Shown piece after piece: positions 1-8,964 of a DNA stretch of 64,000 nt (positions are counted from its first letter, which is position 1; every line of letters starts with the position of its first letter). A model generated the notes under the pieces. The model saw nothing but the letters and a program-made list of their open reading frames with translations, made no database searches and had not been told where the DNA came from. Origin of the DNA: Mycolicibacterium sp. CBMA 247 (lineage in GTDB: Bacteria > Actinomycetota > Actinomycetes > Mycobacteriales > Mycobacteriaceae). The stretch is from NCBI RefSeq assembly GCF_009729095.1, contig NZ_VTGX01000003.1:823780-887779 (forward strand). The letters run 5' to 3'. A program made the translations under genes and the position numbers.

Positions 1-15
1 CGCAGTCCGGCCGCG

Positions 16-900
16 ATGGAGAACCGGTTCTCCACCATGACCGAGGTCCGCAACGTGCTGTGGCCGGCATACGAGACACCCGAATACGATGCGGCCGCCT
101 TCCTGCAGGGCATCGACGGCACGCTGGAGTTGTTCCACCGCTCGACGCTGGCCTTCCAGGAATTGGCCGGCGAGGTGACCGGGCATCCGGTGGCCGTGTT
201 CCAGCGGATTGATCAGGCCGGCTACCGGCTCCCGATCGACGAGCGGGTTCTCGACGATTGCGACATCCTGATGGTGTTCGGCCTCGACCACATCTTGTCC
301 GAGCAGGAGGCTGACGCGGCCGAGATCGAGGCGATCCGCCGCTGGCTGCAGCGCGAGGGCACCTGTCTGTTGCTGGCACCGCATCACGATGTCGGTGACA
401 CCGACGATTACGCCCGGCGACAGGTCGAGTACCTGCACCACGGCGATCCGCTGGTCCCCCGTCAGCAGCGGTTCGGCCAGTACACCCGCTCACTGATGGC
501 GGCGCTCGACGTCCCCGTGCACAACGTCTGGGGACTACGCCCCGCGGTTGTGGAAGGCACCGCCGAGATCGCACCGCTGACGGAGATGCGCGACCTGGAC
601 TCCCCCGGGCTGCTGGCCAATGTGACCACGTTCAATTTCCATCCACACCTGCCGCACTACGAACTGACCGCACCGGAAAGCGAAGCGCTGCGGGTGTTGG
701 GACGTCAGCTGGTCGACCCCACCCGGCCACATCCGTTCACCGAGGCGGGCAACACTGAGTTCAACGCGCTGATCTGGATGCCACCGGCGGCCGGCCGGGC
801 CGGCGACATCGTCCTGGTCGATTCCACCAATTTCACGACGTTGTTCGGTGGCACCGACAGTCTCAGGCATTTCTGGAACAACCTGGCGACGATGCCGTAA
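16..900 (+). CDS. hypothetical protein (possibly 5'-truncated)
   Basis: I do not recognise this protein. The reading frame is open to the left edge of the window, so the true start may lie outside; ATG at 16 and ATG at 37 are the in-window options. The 294-residue product is soluble, with no signal peptide or membrane segment. Residues 80-125 look like a Rossmann-like strand-helix unit (DDCDILMVFGLDH, then a helix and CLLLAP followed by HHDVGD). The C-terminal part is rich in His and Asn (FNFHPHLPHYE; IVLVDSTNFTTLFGG). The repeated 'open a container, report a large value' layout loosely recalls glutamine-amidotransferase-like folds, but I see no catalytic triad. It is followed 17 bp later by a convergent DUF7159 gene. 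Coding status is supported by strong third-position GC and an uninterrupted frame. Confidence 0.7.
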   Translation: MENRFSTMTEVRNVLWPAYETPEYDAAAFLQGIDGTLELFHRSTLAFQELAGEVTGHPVAVFQRIDQAGYRLPIDERVLDDCDILMVFGLDHILSEQEADAAEIEAIRRWLQREGTCLLLAPHHDVGDTDDYARRQVEYLHHGDPLVPRQQRFGQYTRSLMAALDVPVHNVWGLRPAVVEGTAEIAPLTEMRDLDSPGLLANVTTFNFHPHLPHYELTAPESEALRVLGRQLVDPTRPHPFTEAGNTEFNALIWMPPAAGRAGDIVLVDSTNFTTLFGGTDSLRHFWNNLATMP

Positions 901-917
901 TTCGGGCCGGGTCCGCG

Positions 918-1886
918 CTACGGCATCGCGCCGGGCAGCCACAAGCCTGGCGCAGGCGCGGGGCCGGGCGCAGGGTCTGCCGCAAGGTGCGGCTCGGGTG
1001 CCGGTGGCCCAACGATCGGGGCAGTGACCGCGGCCGGAAGGTGCGGCACTGGCGCCCCAGCGATCGGAATCACTTGGGGTGCAGTGGGTTCAACCAAGGC
1101 AACGTGTTGAACGGGGGCAACGGATTGCACAGGTTCGGTGGACACCACCGGTGCGGGCACACTCGGTTCGGCAGGTTGAGCGATCGGTGCCCGTTCGGCC
1201 CGTTCGGCCCGCTGGGCGACGTGCATCGAGACGGGCTCCTCGGCGGGCAGCGTCGTCACCGACCGTGCCGCCTGCCGCGGCGTAGCGACGGTGACGAGCT
1301 GCGGTGCCGCGGCCGCGGTGATGTCACCATCGTCGGCGGCCGGGGTCGGTACGGGTTCGACAAACTGCGAACCGACCGTGAGTAGGCCGGCTGCGACCGT
1401 CGCCGCAGCGGCGGCCACCGCACGCACTGCCCGGTGCTTGCGCGGGGTGGGAGGCCGGTGCCGGGCAGGTTTGAGTGCGGGGGCGACCGCGTTGGTTGCG
1501 ACGGCCTGTGCGGCAACCCGGGCGGCGGGCACCTGCGCACCATCCACGTCAGATCCGGCGGTGTCGGCATCCTCGGCAACGACGCGCACATCGTCGAATC
1601 CCGCGACTGCGAGCAGGTCGAGGAGTTGGGCCAGGTTGTCGCCGGAATCGTCAGCACCGGGGCCAGGCCAGGTCACGCCGATCGCGGCTACATCCTGGCC
1701 GCTGGAGGCGGCGATGGCTTGCGCGCTGCGGGCAGCGGCGGCGGCCCGATCGGCCAACTGATCGGCGGCCTCGACCTCGAATGCGTCGTCATCGAGCGGG
1801 GTGACATCCGCCGAGCGGCCGTCCCCGGCGACCAGTGCCCAGGCGATGCGGTGCGCAGTCACCGACAGTCCCAGCACTGTCTTCAC
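918..1886 (-). CDS. DUF7159-type mycobacterial membrane protein with Pro/Ala-rich tail
   Basis: This 322-residue protein starts at GTG 1886 (VKTVLGLSVTAHRIAWALV). The N-terminal domain (about 1-125) matches the mycobacterial DUF7159 pattern, an 'LGLS-T...W.LV' start that resembles an actin/ASKHA-like first strand but lacks a recognisable full nucleotide-binding set. A basic stretch (RHRPPTPRKHR) precedes one predicted transmembrane helix near residues 153-172 (AVAAAAATVAAGLLTV). The rest (about 180-322) is a low-complexity Pro/Ala/Val-rich segment, probably extracytoplasmic. Family function is unknown. It stands alone, convergent with the upstream gene and divergent from the SDR downstream on the plus strand. 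Confidence 0.75.
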   Translation of the reverse strand: MKTVLGLSVTAHRIAWALVAGDGRSADVTPLDDDAFEVEAADQLADRAAAAARSAQAIAASSGQDVAAIGVTWPGPGADDSGDNLAQLLDLLAVAGFDDVRVVAEDADTAGSDVDGAQVPAARVAAQAVATNAVAPALKPARHRPPTPRKHRAVRAVAAAAATVAAGLLTVGSQFVEPVPTPAADDGDITAAAAPQLVTVATPRQAARSVTTLPAEEPVSMHVAQRAERAERAPIAQPAEPSVPAPVVSTEPVQSVAPVQHVALVEPTAPQVIPIAGAPVPHLPAAVTAPIVGPPAPEPHLAADPAPGPAPAPGLWLPGAMP

Positions 1887-2112
1887 CCTGCGACCTCAAT
1901 TCATCACGCGCTGCCGACACCCGGCCGCGACGAGCGTATGTCGCCGCGGACGGGTCGGCATACCGCAGCAGCGATCGGTAACCGCTTGGGCACCAAGAAT
2001 TCATCTGCCAGTGCCCGTCTGTGCGGGCCAGTTCGCACGACCCGCATTTGGCAAGGTCGGTCATTGCCCGGATGCTATCTTTGGCCGCCAAACTGCCCCA
2101 TGGTGAGGCCGC

Positions 2113-2118
2113 AAGGAG
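2113..2118 (+). promoter_or_regulatory. Shine-Dalgarno AAGGAG that sets the SDR start
   Basis: A strong AAGGAG lies 6 nt before an ATC codon at 2125 and just downstream of an in-frame stop (TGA 2104-2106). It points to translation starting before the first ATG (2161), which would otherwise remove the cofactor-binding motif of the SDR. Confidence 0.5.
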
Positions 2119-2124
2119 ACGATC

Positions 2125-2979
2125 ATCGGCACATACGCGGTTACCGGATCCGCATCCGGAATGGGATTGCAGGCCACCCAACGGCTGCGAAACCTCGGGC
2201 ACACGGTCATCGGTGTCGACCTCAGAGAAGGTGAGGTGGTCGCCGACCTGTCCACCCCGCAGGGACGCCGGGCAGCAGCCGACGGCGTGCTGGCGGCCTG
2301 CAACGGAATGCTCGACGGAGCCGTGCTGGCCGCCGGGCTCGGCCCCGGCCCCGGCGCTGACCGGAACCGATTGATCGCCGAGGTCAACTTCCTCGGCGTG
2401 GTGGAACTCCTGGATGCCCTGCGCCCCGCGCTGGCGAATGCGGATCGCGCCAAAGTCGTGGTGATTTCCAGCAATTCGACGACAACGGTGCCGATCGTTC
2501 CTCGCCGGACCATTCGGGCGCTACTGGCACGCGACACCGACAAGGCGGTGCGCTCCCTGCGCCTGCTCGGCCGGAACGGGTCGGCGATCATGTACGCGGC
2601 CTCCAAGATCGCGGTGAGCCGCTGGCTGCGCATCAATGCGGTCACCGCAGCGTGGGCCGGTGCCGGTATCCGGCTCAACGCGCTGGCCCCAGGGGCGATC
2701 CTGACTCCGCTCCTCGAGGCCCAACTCGCCGATCCGCGGGAGGGTGCAGCGGTGCGATCCTTCCCGGTGCCGATCGGCGGGTACGGCGACGCCGGTCACC
2801 TCGCCGACTGGATGTGCTTCATGCTGTCGGACTCGGCTGATTTCCTCTGTGGCAGTGTGGTGTTCGTCGACGGCGGCTCCGACGCCTTCTTCCGCCCCAA
2901 GGATTGGCCGAAGGCAGTGCCATTGCGCCGTCTTCCGCAGTATCTGTGGCGGTTCAAGCGCGGCGTACGACGTGACTGA
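2125..2979 (+). CDS. SDR oxidoreductase, 3-alpha-hydroxysteroid dehydrogenase / carbonyl reductase type
   Basis: NAD(P)-dependent short-chain dehydrogenase, close in layout to 3-alpha-HSD/carbonyl reductase and coniferyl-alcohol dehydrogenase proteins: a cofactor motif TGSASGMG, then an acidic strand end (GVDLREGEVVADLSTPQGR), CAGLG-type AAGLGPGPG, the serine of VVISSNS, and the active-site YAASK. The C-terminal GGSDAFFRP ending is also typical of that group. The frame has an in-frame stop at 2104 and no ATG, GTG or TTG until 2161, which lies inside the cofactor motif. I place the start at ATC 2125, 6 nt after AAGGAG; ATC 2122 or ACG 2119 are alternatives. The gene overlaps the MFS gene by 8 nt, so the two are probably co-transcribed. 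Substrate is unknown; a hydroxysteroid or aromatic alcohol is an inference from family. Confidence 0.8.
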   Translation: MGTYAVTGSASGMGLQATQRLRNLGHTVIGVDLREGEVVADLSTPQGRRAAADGVLAACNGMLDGAVLAAGLGPGPGADRNRLIAEVNFLGVVELLDALRPALANADRAKVVVISSNSTTTVPIVPRRTIRALLARDTDKAVRSLRLLGRNGSAIMYAASKIAVSRWLRINAVTAAWAGAGIRLNALAPGAILTPLLEAQLADPREGAAVRSFPVPIGGYGDAGHLADWMCFMLSDSADFLCGSVVFVDGGSDAFFRPKDWPKAVPLRRLPQYLWRFKRGVRRD

Positions 2980-4273
2980 GACCGGACACGCACCGCTGAC
3001 CACCGCGTCGCCGAGGTCCGCTGATGTGCACGGGCCATGGCGGGCGTGGGCCGCGGTGTCGCTGCTGACATTGGTCGGAACCCTCAACTACGTCGACCGG
3101 TTCTTACCCTCGGTACTGGCCGAGCCCATCAAACATGAACTCGCCCTGTCGGACACCGCAATCGGGGTGATCAACGGATTCGGATTCCTGATCGTGTACG
3201 CGGTGCTCGGCATCGCGGTGGCCCGGGTCGCCGACCGCGGCGCGTTCGGCGCGGTGATCGCCGCCTGCCTGACCCTGTGGGGCACCATGACCATGCTCGG
3301 CGGCGCCGTGCAGTCAGGGTTTCAGCTCGCGCTCACCAGGGTGGGTGTTGCGGTGGGCGAGGCCGGCAGTACACCGGCCGCGCACGCCTATGTGGCACGT
3401 AACTTCGCCCCGGAACGTCGTGCGGCACCGCTGGCGGTCATCACCTTCGCGATCCCGTTGGCCAGCGCTGCCAGCCTGATCGGCGGCGGGCTGTTGGCCG
3501 AGAACCTGGGCTGGCGAACGGCATTCGTGGTGATGGGTGCGCTCAGCGTCGTCTTCGCCCCGCTGGTGCTGCTCATGGTCGGAGCACGTCGATCGCTGCC
3601 GGCCGCGGCGCCCCGGGAGCACGGCACGACCGTCAAGTGGTGGGCACTGCTGCGCAAGCGCAGCTTCCTTGCAATCGTCGGCGGCACCGCGTTCGTCTCG
3701 GCCGCCGGCTACTCGCTGACCACCTTCTCCCCGGCCTTCCTGATGCGGACGCGTTCCATGTCGCTGCGCGAGGTCGGCTGGGAGTACGGCCTGGCCACCG
3801 GACTGGCCGGGGTGCTGGGACTGTTGATCGTGGGCCGGCTGGCCGATCGGCTGGCCGTGCGCGACGCGCGCTGGTTGTTGTGGATCGTGGTGCTCACCAC
3901 CGCACTGCTGCTGCCCGCCTCCGTGCTCGCCTTCACCGTCGAAAGTCGCCTGGCGTGCGTGTGGTTCCTGGCGCTCAGCTACGTCATCGGCACGGCGTAC
4001 CTGGCTCCGTCCATCGCGGCGATCCACCGCCTGGTGCTGCCCGAGCAGCGGGCGACCGCGTCGGCGGTCTTCCTGTTCTTCAACGCGACGCTGGGGTCGG
4101 TGGGCCCGTTCGTCACCGGCCTGATCAGTGACGAGCTGACCGCCGACCTCGGCGCACACGCCCTGGGCCGGGCGCTGCTGATCCTGGTACCGGCGCTGCA
4201 GCTGCTGGCCATGGGCTGCTATCTCGTCGCCGCCCGCTGGTATCGCCGCGACATCGTCGAGTCGGGCGCCTAA
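2972..4273 (+). CDS. MFS transporter, spinster-like
   Basis: Twelve-helix major facilitator protein of 433 residues. Start chosen at GTG 2972 (VTETGHAPL...), which overlaps the SDR stop by 8 nt; a longer frame runs inside the SDR gene and is spurious. The first helix carries NYVDRFLPSVLAEPI, followed by LSDTAIGVINGFGFLIVYAVLGIAVARVADRG, the loop 2-3 signature region, and a GEAGSTPAAHAYV motif in helix 5. This matches the spinster-type MFS group that moves lipids or organic acids. Co-occurrence with the SDR suggests uptake or export of that enzyme's substrate (inference). The stop codon overlaps the convergent gene's stop at 4270-4273. Confidence 0.85.
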   Translation: MTETGHAPLTTASPRSADVHGPWRAWAAVSLLTLVGTLNYVDRFLPSVLAEPIKHELALSDTAIGVINGFGFLIVYAVLGIAVARVADRGAFGAVIAACLTLWGTMTMLGGAVQSGFQLALTRVGVAVGEAGSTPAAHAYVARNFAPERRAAPLAVITFAIPLASAASLIGGGLLAENLGWRTAFVVMGALSVVFAPLVLLMVGARRSLPAAAPREHGTTVKWWALLRKRSFLAIVGGTAFVSAAGYSLTTFSPAFLMRTRSMSLREVGWEYGLATGLAGVLGLLIVGRLADRLAVRDARWLLWIVVLTTALLLPASVLAFTVESRLACVWFLALSYVIGTAYLAPSIAAIHRLVLPEQRATASAVFLFFNATLGSVGPFVTGLISDELTADLGAHALGRALLILVPALQLLAMGCYLVAARWYRRDIVESGA

Positions 4274-4665
4274 TCGGTCGCGGGGTCGGTCGCGCGCTGC
4301 CGGCGGCGGGTGGCGCCCCACAGTCCGACGGCGATGCCGGCCACGGCGCCGCCGAGGCCGATGACCTGCTGTGACCGGGGCATCTGGTCGTGAACCGATA
4401 GGCCGCCGATCAGGTCGGCGGCGTCGGCGCCGCCGGAGGCCAGGAACCAGCCGCGGGAGCCTTTGCCGCGCAGTCCCGCCGCCAGCAGCAGCCCGCCGAT
4501 CAGCGCATCGCGATACCCCATCGACCGCAACAGCAGCTGTGCCGTCACGTCGGGTTCGTTCCGTGCGCCCCACAGTCGGTTGGCCCGCAGCGGATCGACG
4601 AGAAACGAGACGCCGGACGCGAAGCGGATGGCACCGGTGGCCAGCGCGGCCCGGTCGATCGACAT
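4270..4665 (-). CDS. DUF4267-like small membrane protein
   Basis: Predicted 131-residue protein starting at ATG 4665 (MSIDRAALATGAIRFASG). Upstream extension in the same frame would enter the icl2 leader and is not needed. It has several weakly hydrophobic segments (RFASGVSFLVDPLRANRLWG; ALIGGLLLAAGL; VIGLGGAVAGIAVGLWG), consistent with three or four membrane helices, and the 'LWG / MGYRD / GG.D..DL' pattern of DUF4267-type membrane proteins. Function unknown. Divergent from icl2, with 118 bp between the two starts. Confidence 0.65.
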   Translation of the reverse strand: MSIDRAALATGAIRFASGVSFLVDPLRANRLWGARNEPDVTAQLLLRSMGYRDALIGGLLLAAGLRGKGSRGWFLASGGADAADLIGGLSVHDQMPRSQQVIGLGGAVAGIAVGLWGATRRRQRATDPATD

Positions 4666-4783
4666 GCCGTGCAGCCTAGAACCTCGAGCCACCGCGCACG
4701 GCAGTCCTGAGAAATCTCCCAACCGGCTCCGGTCCCACGAGTTGCCAGCAATGATTGGGGTACCCGAGTTCAGGAGCGCAGAC

Positions 4784-7066
4784 ATGGCCACCATCGAAGC
4801 CAACGCACAGACCAACTCGTCGTTCGAGCAGGATGTCGAGGCCACCCACGCCTATATCGGCAGCCCTCGGTTCGAGGGCATCATCCGGCTGTATACGGCG
4901 CGTCAGGTCGCCGAGCAGCGTGGCACGATCCCGTCCGACTACTCGGTGGCGCGCGAGGCCGCGACCGCGTTCTACCCGCACCTTCGCGAGCTGTTCGCCC
5001 GGAAGAAGAGCATCACCACCTTCGGACCGTATTCACCGGGCCAGGCGGTGGTGATGAAACGGATGGGCATCGAGGGGATCTACCTGGGTGGGTGGGCCAC
5101 CTCGGCGAAGGGGTCGATCAGCGAGGATCCGGGGCCCGACCTGGCCAGCTACCCGCTGAGCCAGGTGCCCGACGAGGCCGCCGGGCTGGTGCGGGCGCTG
5201 CTGACCGCCGACCGCAATCAGCAGTATCTGCGGCTGCGGATGACCCCCGAACAGCAAGCGGCAACACCACCGGTCGACTACCGGCCGTTCATCATCGCCG
5301 ACGCCGATACCGGTCACGGTGGCGATCCGCACGTGCGCAACCTGATCCGCCGCTTCGTCGAGTCCGGGGTGCCGGGATATCACATCGAGGATCAGCGTCC
5401 CGGCACCAAGAAATGCGGCCACCAGGGCGGCAAGGTGCTGGTGCCGTCGGATGAGCAGATCAAACGGCTCAACACCGCCCGGTTCCAGCTCGACATCATG
5501 CGGGTACCCGGCATCATCGTGGCGCGCACCGACGCCGAGGCCGCCAACCTGCTGGACGGCCGCGCCGATGAGCGCGACCAACCGTTCCTGCTGGGGGCGA
5601 CGAACCTGTCGGTTCCGACCTACAAGTCGTGTTTCCTGGCGATGATGCGCCGGTTCTACGACGCGGGTGTCACCGAGCTGAACGGACACCTGCTCTACGC
5701 GCTGCCCGCAGGCGAGTACGCGACCGCCGAGGCCTGGCTGGAACGCCAGGGCATCATGAGCGCGATCGCCGAGGCCGCCAAGAGCCGCGGCGCCGGCGAT
5801 TCGGTGGATGCGCTGTTCGACAAGGTCGAGTCGGCGTTCGTCGACGCATGGCAGGACGACGCCGGCCTCAACACCTACGGCGAGGCGGTCGCCGAACTTC
5901 TGGAGTATCGGGAACGCGAAGGTGAGCCGGCCGCGATGAGTGCCGCCGACTGGCGCGCCTTCTCCGCGCGGGCATCGTTGTACTCGGCGCAGGAGAAGGC
6001 ACACGAGCTGGGCGCCGATGTGGCCTGGGACTGTGAACGGGTCAAGACTCCCGAGGGCTACTACCAGGTCCGCGGCGGCATTCCGTACGCGATCGCCAAG
6101 TCGTTGGCGGCCGCGCCGTTCGCCGACATCCTGTGGATGGAGACCAAGACCGCCGATCTGGCAGATGCCAAGCAGTTCGCCGACGCGATCCACGCCGAGT
6201 TCCCCGAGCAGATGCTGGCCTACAACCTGTCACCGTCGTTCAACTGGGACACCACGGGTATGACCGATGACGAGATGCGGGCGTTCCCTGAGGAACTCGG
6301 GAAGATGGGGTTCGTCTTCAACTTCATCACCTACGGCGGTCATCAGGTCGACGGGGTGGCGTGCGAGGAGTTCGCGACGTCCCTGCGGCAGGAGGGCATG
6401 CTGGCGCTGGCTCGGCTGCAGCGCAAGATGCGTCTGGTCGAATCCCCTTACCGCACACCGCAGACCCTGGTCGGTGGGCCGCGCAGCGATGCGGCGCTGG
6501 CCGCATCCTCGGGGCGCACCGCCACCACCAAGGCGATGGGCGCCGGCTCCACACAACACCAGCATCTGGTGCAGACCGAGGTGCCCAAGAAGCTGCTCGA
6601 GGAGTGGCTGGCGATGTGGAGCGAGCATTATCGGCTCGGCGAGAACCTGCGGGTGCAATTGCGGCCGCGCCGCGCCGGCTCCGATGTGCTCGATCTCGGC
6701 ATCTACGGTGACGGTGAGGAACCGCTGGCCAACGTCGTCGTCGATCCGATCAAGGACCGGCACGGCCGCAGCATTCTCACGGTGCGTGACCAGAACACGT
6801 TTGCCGAGAAGATGCGCCAGAAGCGGCTGATGGATCTGATCCATCTGTGGCTGATCCACCGGTTCAAGGCCGAGGTCGTCTACTACGTGACGCCGACCGA
6901 GGACAATATCTATCAAACCGAGAAGATGAAGTCGCACGGGATTTTCCGCGATGTCTACCAGGAGGTCGGCGAGATCATCGTCGGCGACGTGAATCAGGAG
7001 CGGATCGCGGAATTGCTGACGCCCGATCGTGAAGCGCTGCGCCGATTGATCCGCAAGGAGGACTGA
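4784..7066 (+). CDS. aceA: isocitrate lyase, long Icl2/AceA type
   Basis: Cleaves isocitrate to glyoxylate and succinate in the glyoxylate shunt; mycobacterial isocitrate lyases also act in the methylcitrate cycle as 2-methylisocitrate lyases. The product is about 760 residues, matching the long Icl2 form (about 766) rather than the 428-residue Icl1. The catalytic motif KKCGH is at about residues 209-213, with Cys 211 as the general base/acid. Metal-binding acidic residues appear in IIADADTGHGG and HIEDQ, and the second half retains YNLSPSFNWDTT. The C-terminal about 170 residues (VVDPIKDRHGRSILTVRDQNTFAEKM...) form the extra domain of Icl2, which in M. tuberculosis binds acetyl-CoA and propionyl-CoA. 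Start at ATG 4784, 8 nt after CAGGAG; the frame is open further upstream but that part is antisense to the DUF4267-like gene. Confidence 0.95.
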   Translation: MATIEANAQTNSSFEQDVEATHAYIGSPRFEGIIRLYTARQVAEQRGTIPSDYSVAREAATAFYPHLRELFARKKSITTFGPYSPGQAVVMKRMGIEGIYLGGWATSAKGSISEDPGPDLASYPLSQVPDEAAGLVRALLTADRNQQYLRLRMTPEQQAATPPVDYRPFIIADADTGHGGDPHVRNLIRRFVESGVPGYHIEDQRPGTKKCGHQGGKVLVPSDEQIKRLNTARFQLDIMRVPGIIVARTDAEAANLLDGRADERDQPFLLGATNLSVPTYKSCFLAMMRRFYDAGVTELNGHLLYALPAGEYATAEAWLERQGIMSAIAEAAKSRGAGDSVDALFDKVESAFVDAWQDDAGLNTYGEAVAELLEYREREGEPAAMSAADWRAFSARASLYSAQEKAHELGADVAWDCERVKTPEGYYQVRGGIPYAIAKSLAAAPFADILWMETKTADLADAKQFADAIHAEFPEQMLAYNLSPSFNWDTTGMTDDEMRAFPEELGKMGFVFNFITYGGHQVDGVACEEFATSLRQEGMLALARLQRKMRLVESPYRTPQTLVGGPRSDAALAASSGRTATTKAMGAGSTQHQHLVQTEVPKKLLEEWLAMWSEHYRLGENLRVQLRPRRAGSDVLDLGIYGDGEEPLANVVVDPIKDRHGRSILTVRDQNTFAEKMRQKRLMDLIHLWLIHRFKAEVVYYVTPTEDNIYQTEKMKSHGIFRDVYQEVGEIIVGDVNQERIAELLTPDREALRRLIRKED

Positions 7067-7082
7067 GCAGGTCCGCGCGGCG

Positions 7083-7853
7083 TCACTGGCGCATGTGGGA
7101 TGCGCCGCCGATATACCAGGTCTGGCCGTTGATCCATTCGGCGTCGTCGGATAACAGGAACGCGGTGACGGCGGCCAGGTCCGCGGGCTTGCCGAGACGC
7201 GTGACCTTGGCCGCCATCAGGAACATCCGCTGTATCTGTTGATCGTTCTGGCGTTCCTGGGTCTCCCCCATGACCAGCCCCGGCATCACGGCGTTGCTGC
7301 GAATACCCTGTGCCCCATAGTTGTTCGCGACGTGACGGGTCAGCTGATTGACCGCGGCCTTGGAGGCGTTGTAGGCGACGTGCATCGGGTCGGTGCCGAG
7401 CGATCCGCCGGAGGAGGTGTTGACGATGCTGCCGCCGCCGTGTTCGAGCAGGTGCGGCAGCACGGCACGGATGGTGCGCACGAAGCCGAGCAGGTTGACG
7501 TCGAGGGTGCGGTGCCACACCTCGAACGGGGTATCCAGAATCGTGGTGTCACGTCCGAGGTTGTGTTCGGACAGATCGGCGCCGACGTTGTCCAAACCAT
7601 GGACCGCACCGAATTCGGCGATCGTGGCGTCGATGAGATCCCGCACGGATTCGTCGTCGGCCAGGTCGAATTCGACGGCGATGGCACTGCCGCCTGAGGC
7701 CGTGATGGTCTCGACGGTGGCTTTGGCGCCAACCATATTGACGTCACCCACGACCACCGACGCGCCCTCGGCGGCCAACCGCTTGGCAGTGCCGGCACCG
7801 ATACCGGTCGCTCCGCCGGCGATGATGAACGTCTTGCCCTCGAGACCGAGCAT
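7083..7853 (-). CDS. SDR family oxidoreductase
   Basis: Classical short-chain dehydrogenase of 256 residues. The cofactor motif is GGATGIG near residues 13-19, followed by GDVNM at the end of strand 2 (NAD or NADP preference not certain) and DLAD after strand 3. The catalytic serine lies in NTSSGGSLG and the tyrosine/lysine pair in YNASK. The usual NNAG is replaced by DNVGAD, which is common in this subgroup. C-terminal GQTWYIGGASHMRQ resembles the 'GQ...DGG' ending. Last gene of a four-gene minus-strand operon driven from about 10,976, separated by 20 bp from the lipocalin-like gene. Substrate unknown. Confidence 0.85.
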   Translation of the reverse strand: MLGLEGKTFIIAGGATGIGAGTAKRLAAEGASVVVGDVNMVGAKATVETITASGGSAIAVEFDLADDESVRDLIDATIAEFGAVHGLDNVGADLSEHNLGRDTTILDTPFEVWHRTLDVNLLGFVRTIRAVLPHLLEHGGGSIVNTSSGGSLGTDPMHVAYNASKAAVNQLTRHVANNYGAQGIRSNAVMPGLVMGETQERQNDQQIQRMFLMAAKVTRLGKPADLAAVTAFLLSDDAEWINGQTWYIGGASHMRQ

Positions 7854-7873
7854 ATGTTGGTTCCCCGCTTCCT

Positions 7874-8950
7874 TCAGCCCTGGGCGTCGCCGATATCGAT
7901 CTTCTCGATCGGGTTGGAGCGCTCGAGCATTCCGTAGGTTTCTTCGCCGTCCCAGCGGTAGCGCACTCCGGCCTGCTGCAGGGCAGGGAAATTCGGGTTT
8001 TCCTTCTTCATCTCGCGCACCGAGAACGTGTTGTCGTTGTGGTGGATGTCATGGGTCGAGTACACCGTCTCGCCCTCGATGCGCACGGTGCCGTCAGCGG
8101 TTTCCAGCACGACTGATACGTCCTCACCGACTGCCTGCAGTGTGGTCAGCCAGGGTGCCTGCACCGCGCGCGCCGGGATCAGGTCACCGTCGCCGGAATA
8201 GATGTAGCCCTCGTTGAAGGTGGGTTGACCGTCGTCGCGCGGCGGGTAGGCGATGTAGCCAAAAGCCTTGCCGCTGGGGAACACCGCCGATTGCCAGGCA
8301 TGACCCCAGAAGCTGCCCAGCTTGCGCACCCCTTGGCGGCGGATCCGCAGACCACTGCCGGTGAAGTCGTGATCGTCGCCGTTGATCGTCACCGATCCGC
8401 GGGCCCGGAACAGTTGCTCATAGCGGGGGCCGCCCATGAGGTCGCCTTCGACGGAGTTCTTGATCCGGTCACCCGCATCCCGTTGTAACGCTCCTTGGAT
8501 CCACGGGGGAACGGCCATCGTCGCCTCGACGTGGAACGCCACGTCGGCCAGGGGGCCGTCGGACGTGCCGGCGACCAAATCGGCCGATGTTGTCTGAACG
8601 GCCTTGCCCGCGTAGGTCATCGTCCAGGTCTGGAATGGCTCCACGCAGCGGAAGACCAGGCCGCCCGCACCGAGAACGGTGGGCTTGCCCTCGGGTCCTT
8701 CGGGCGGCAAGGAGGGGCCGCCGTCGCGCAGTCGGTACACCCGCCCGTCGGGGAACGCGACATTTATCTGCATCTCGTGGTTGTCCCAATTCGCCGCGAC
8801 CGCCTCGATCCCGATGCGGGGCAGCCCGATCTGCCCGCGGTCGTCAACGGTCCAAAAGCTGACCGAATCCCGCATTTCCGGGTTGTCCGGGCGGCGGGCG
8901 AACACGTATTCGCGGGACGGGTCGATGCCGCCGGTGAGGTCAATCGCCAT
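7874..8950 (-). CDS. lipocalin-like / DUF7064-7065-type protein
   Basis: A 358-residue soluble protein beginning at ATG 8950 (MAIDLTGGIDPSREYVFARRPDNP), chosen because AGGAG lies 8 nt upstream. It is beta-rich, with pairs of Trp/Gly motifs (VNVAFPDGRVYRL; FQTWTMTYAGKAV; GSFWGHAWQSAVFPSGKAFGYIAYP; FNEGYIYSGDG). This is the pattern of the AttH/CrtC-like double-lipocalin fold proteins annotated as DUF7064/DUF7065 in actinobacteria, often found near steroid or lipid degradation genes. No catalytic residues can be assigned. It lies between an SDR and a sulfotransferase in one operon and may bind or convert their hydrophobic substrate (inference). Confidence 0.6.
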   Translation of the reverse strand: MAIDLTGGIDPSREYVFARRPDNPEMRDSVSFWTVDDRGQIGLPRIGIEAVAANWDNHEMQINVAFPDGRVYRLRDGGPSLPPEGPEGKPTVLGAGGLVFRCVEPFQTWTMTYAGKAVQTTSADLVAGTSDGPLADVAFHVEATMAVPPWIQGALQRDAGDRIKNSVEGDLMGGPRYEQLFRARGSVTINGDDHDFTGSGLRIRRQGVRKLGSFWGHAWQSAVFPSGKAFGYIAYPPRDDGQPTFNEGYIYSGDGDLIPARAVQAPWLTTLQAVGEDVSVVLETADGTVRIEGETVYSTHDIHHNDNTFSVREMKKENPNFPALQQAGVRYRWDGEETYGMLERSNPIEKIDIGDAQG

Positions 8951-8964
8951 GTGGGGCTCCTGTT

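Noticed and set aside
5033..6193. 386-residue minus-strand frame opposite aceA
   Set aside because: Antisense shadow of the isocitrate lyase gene.
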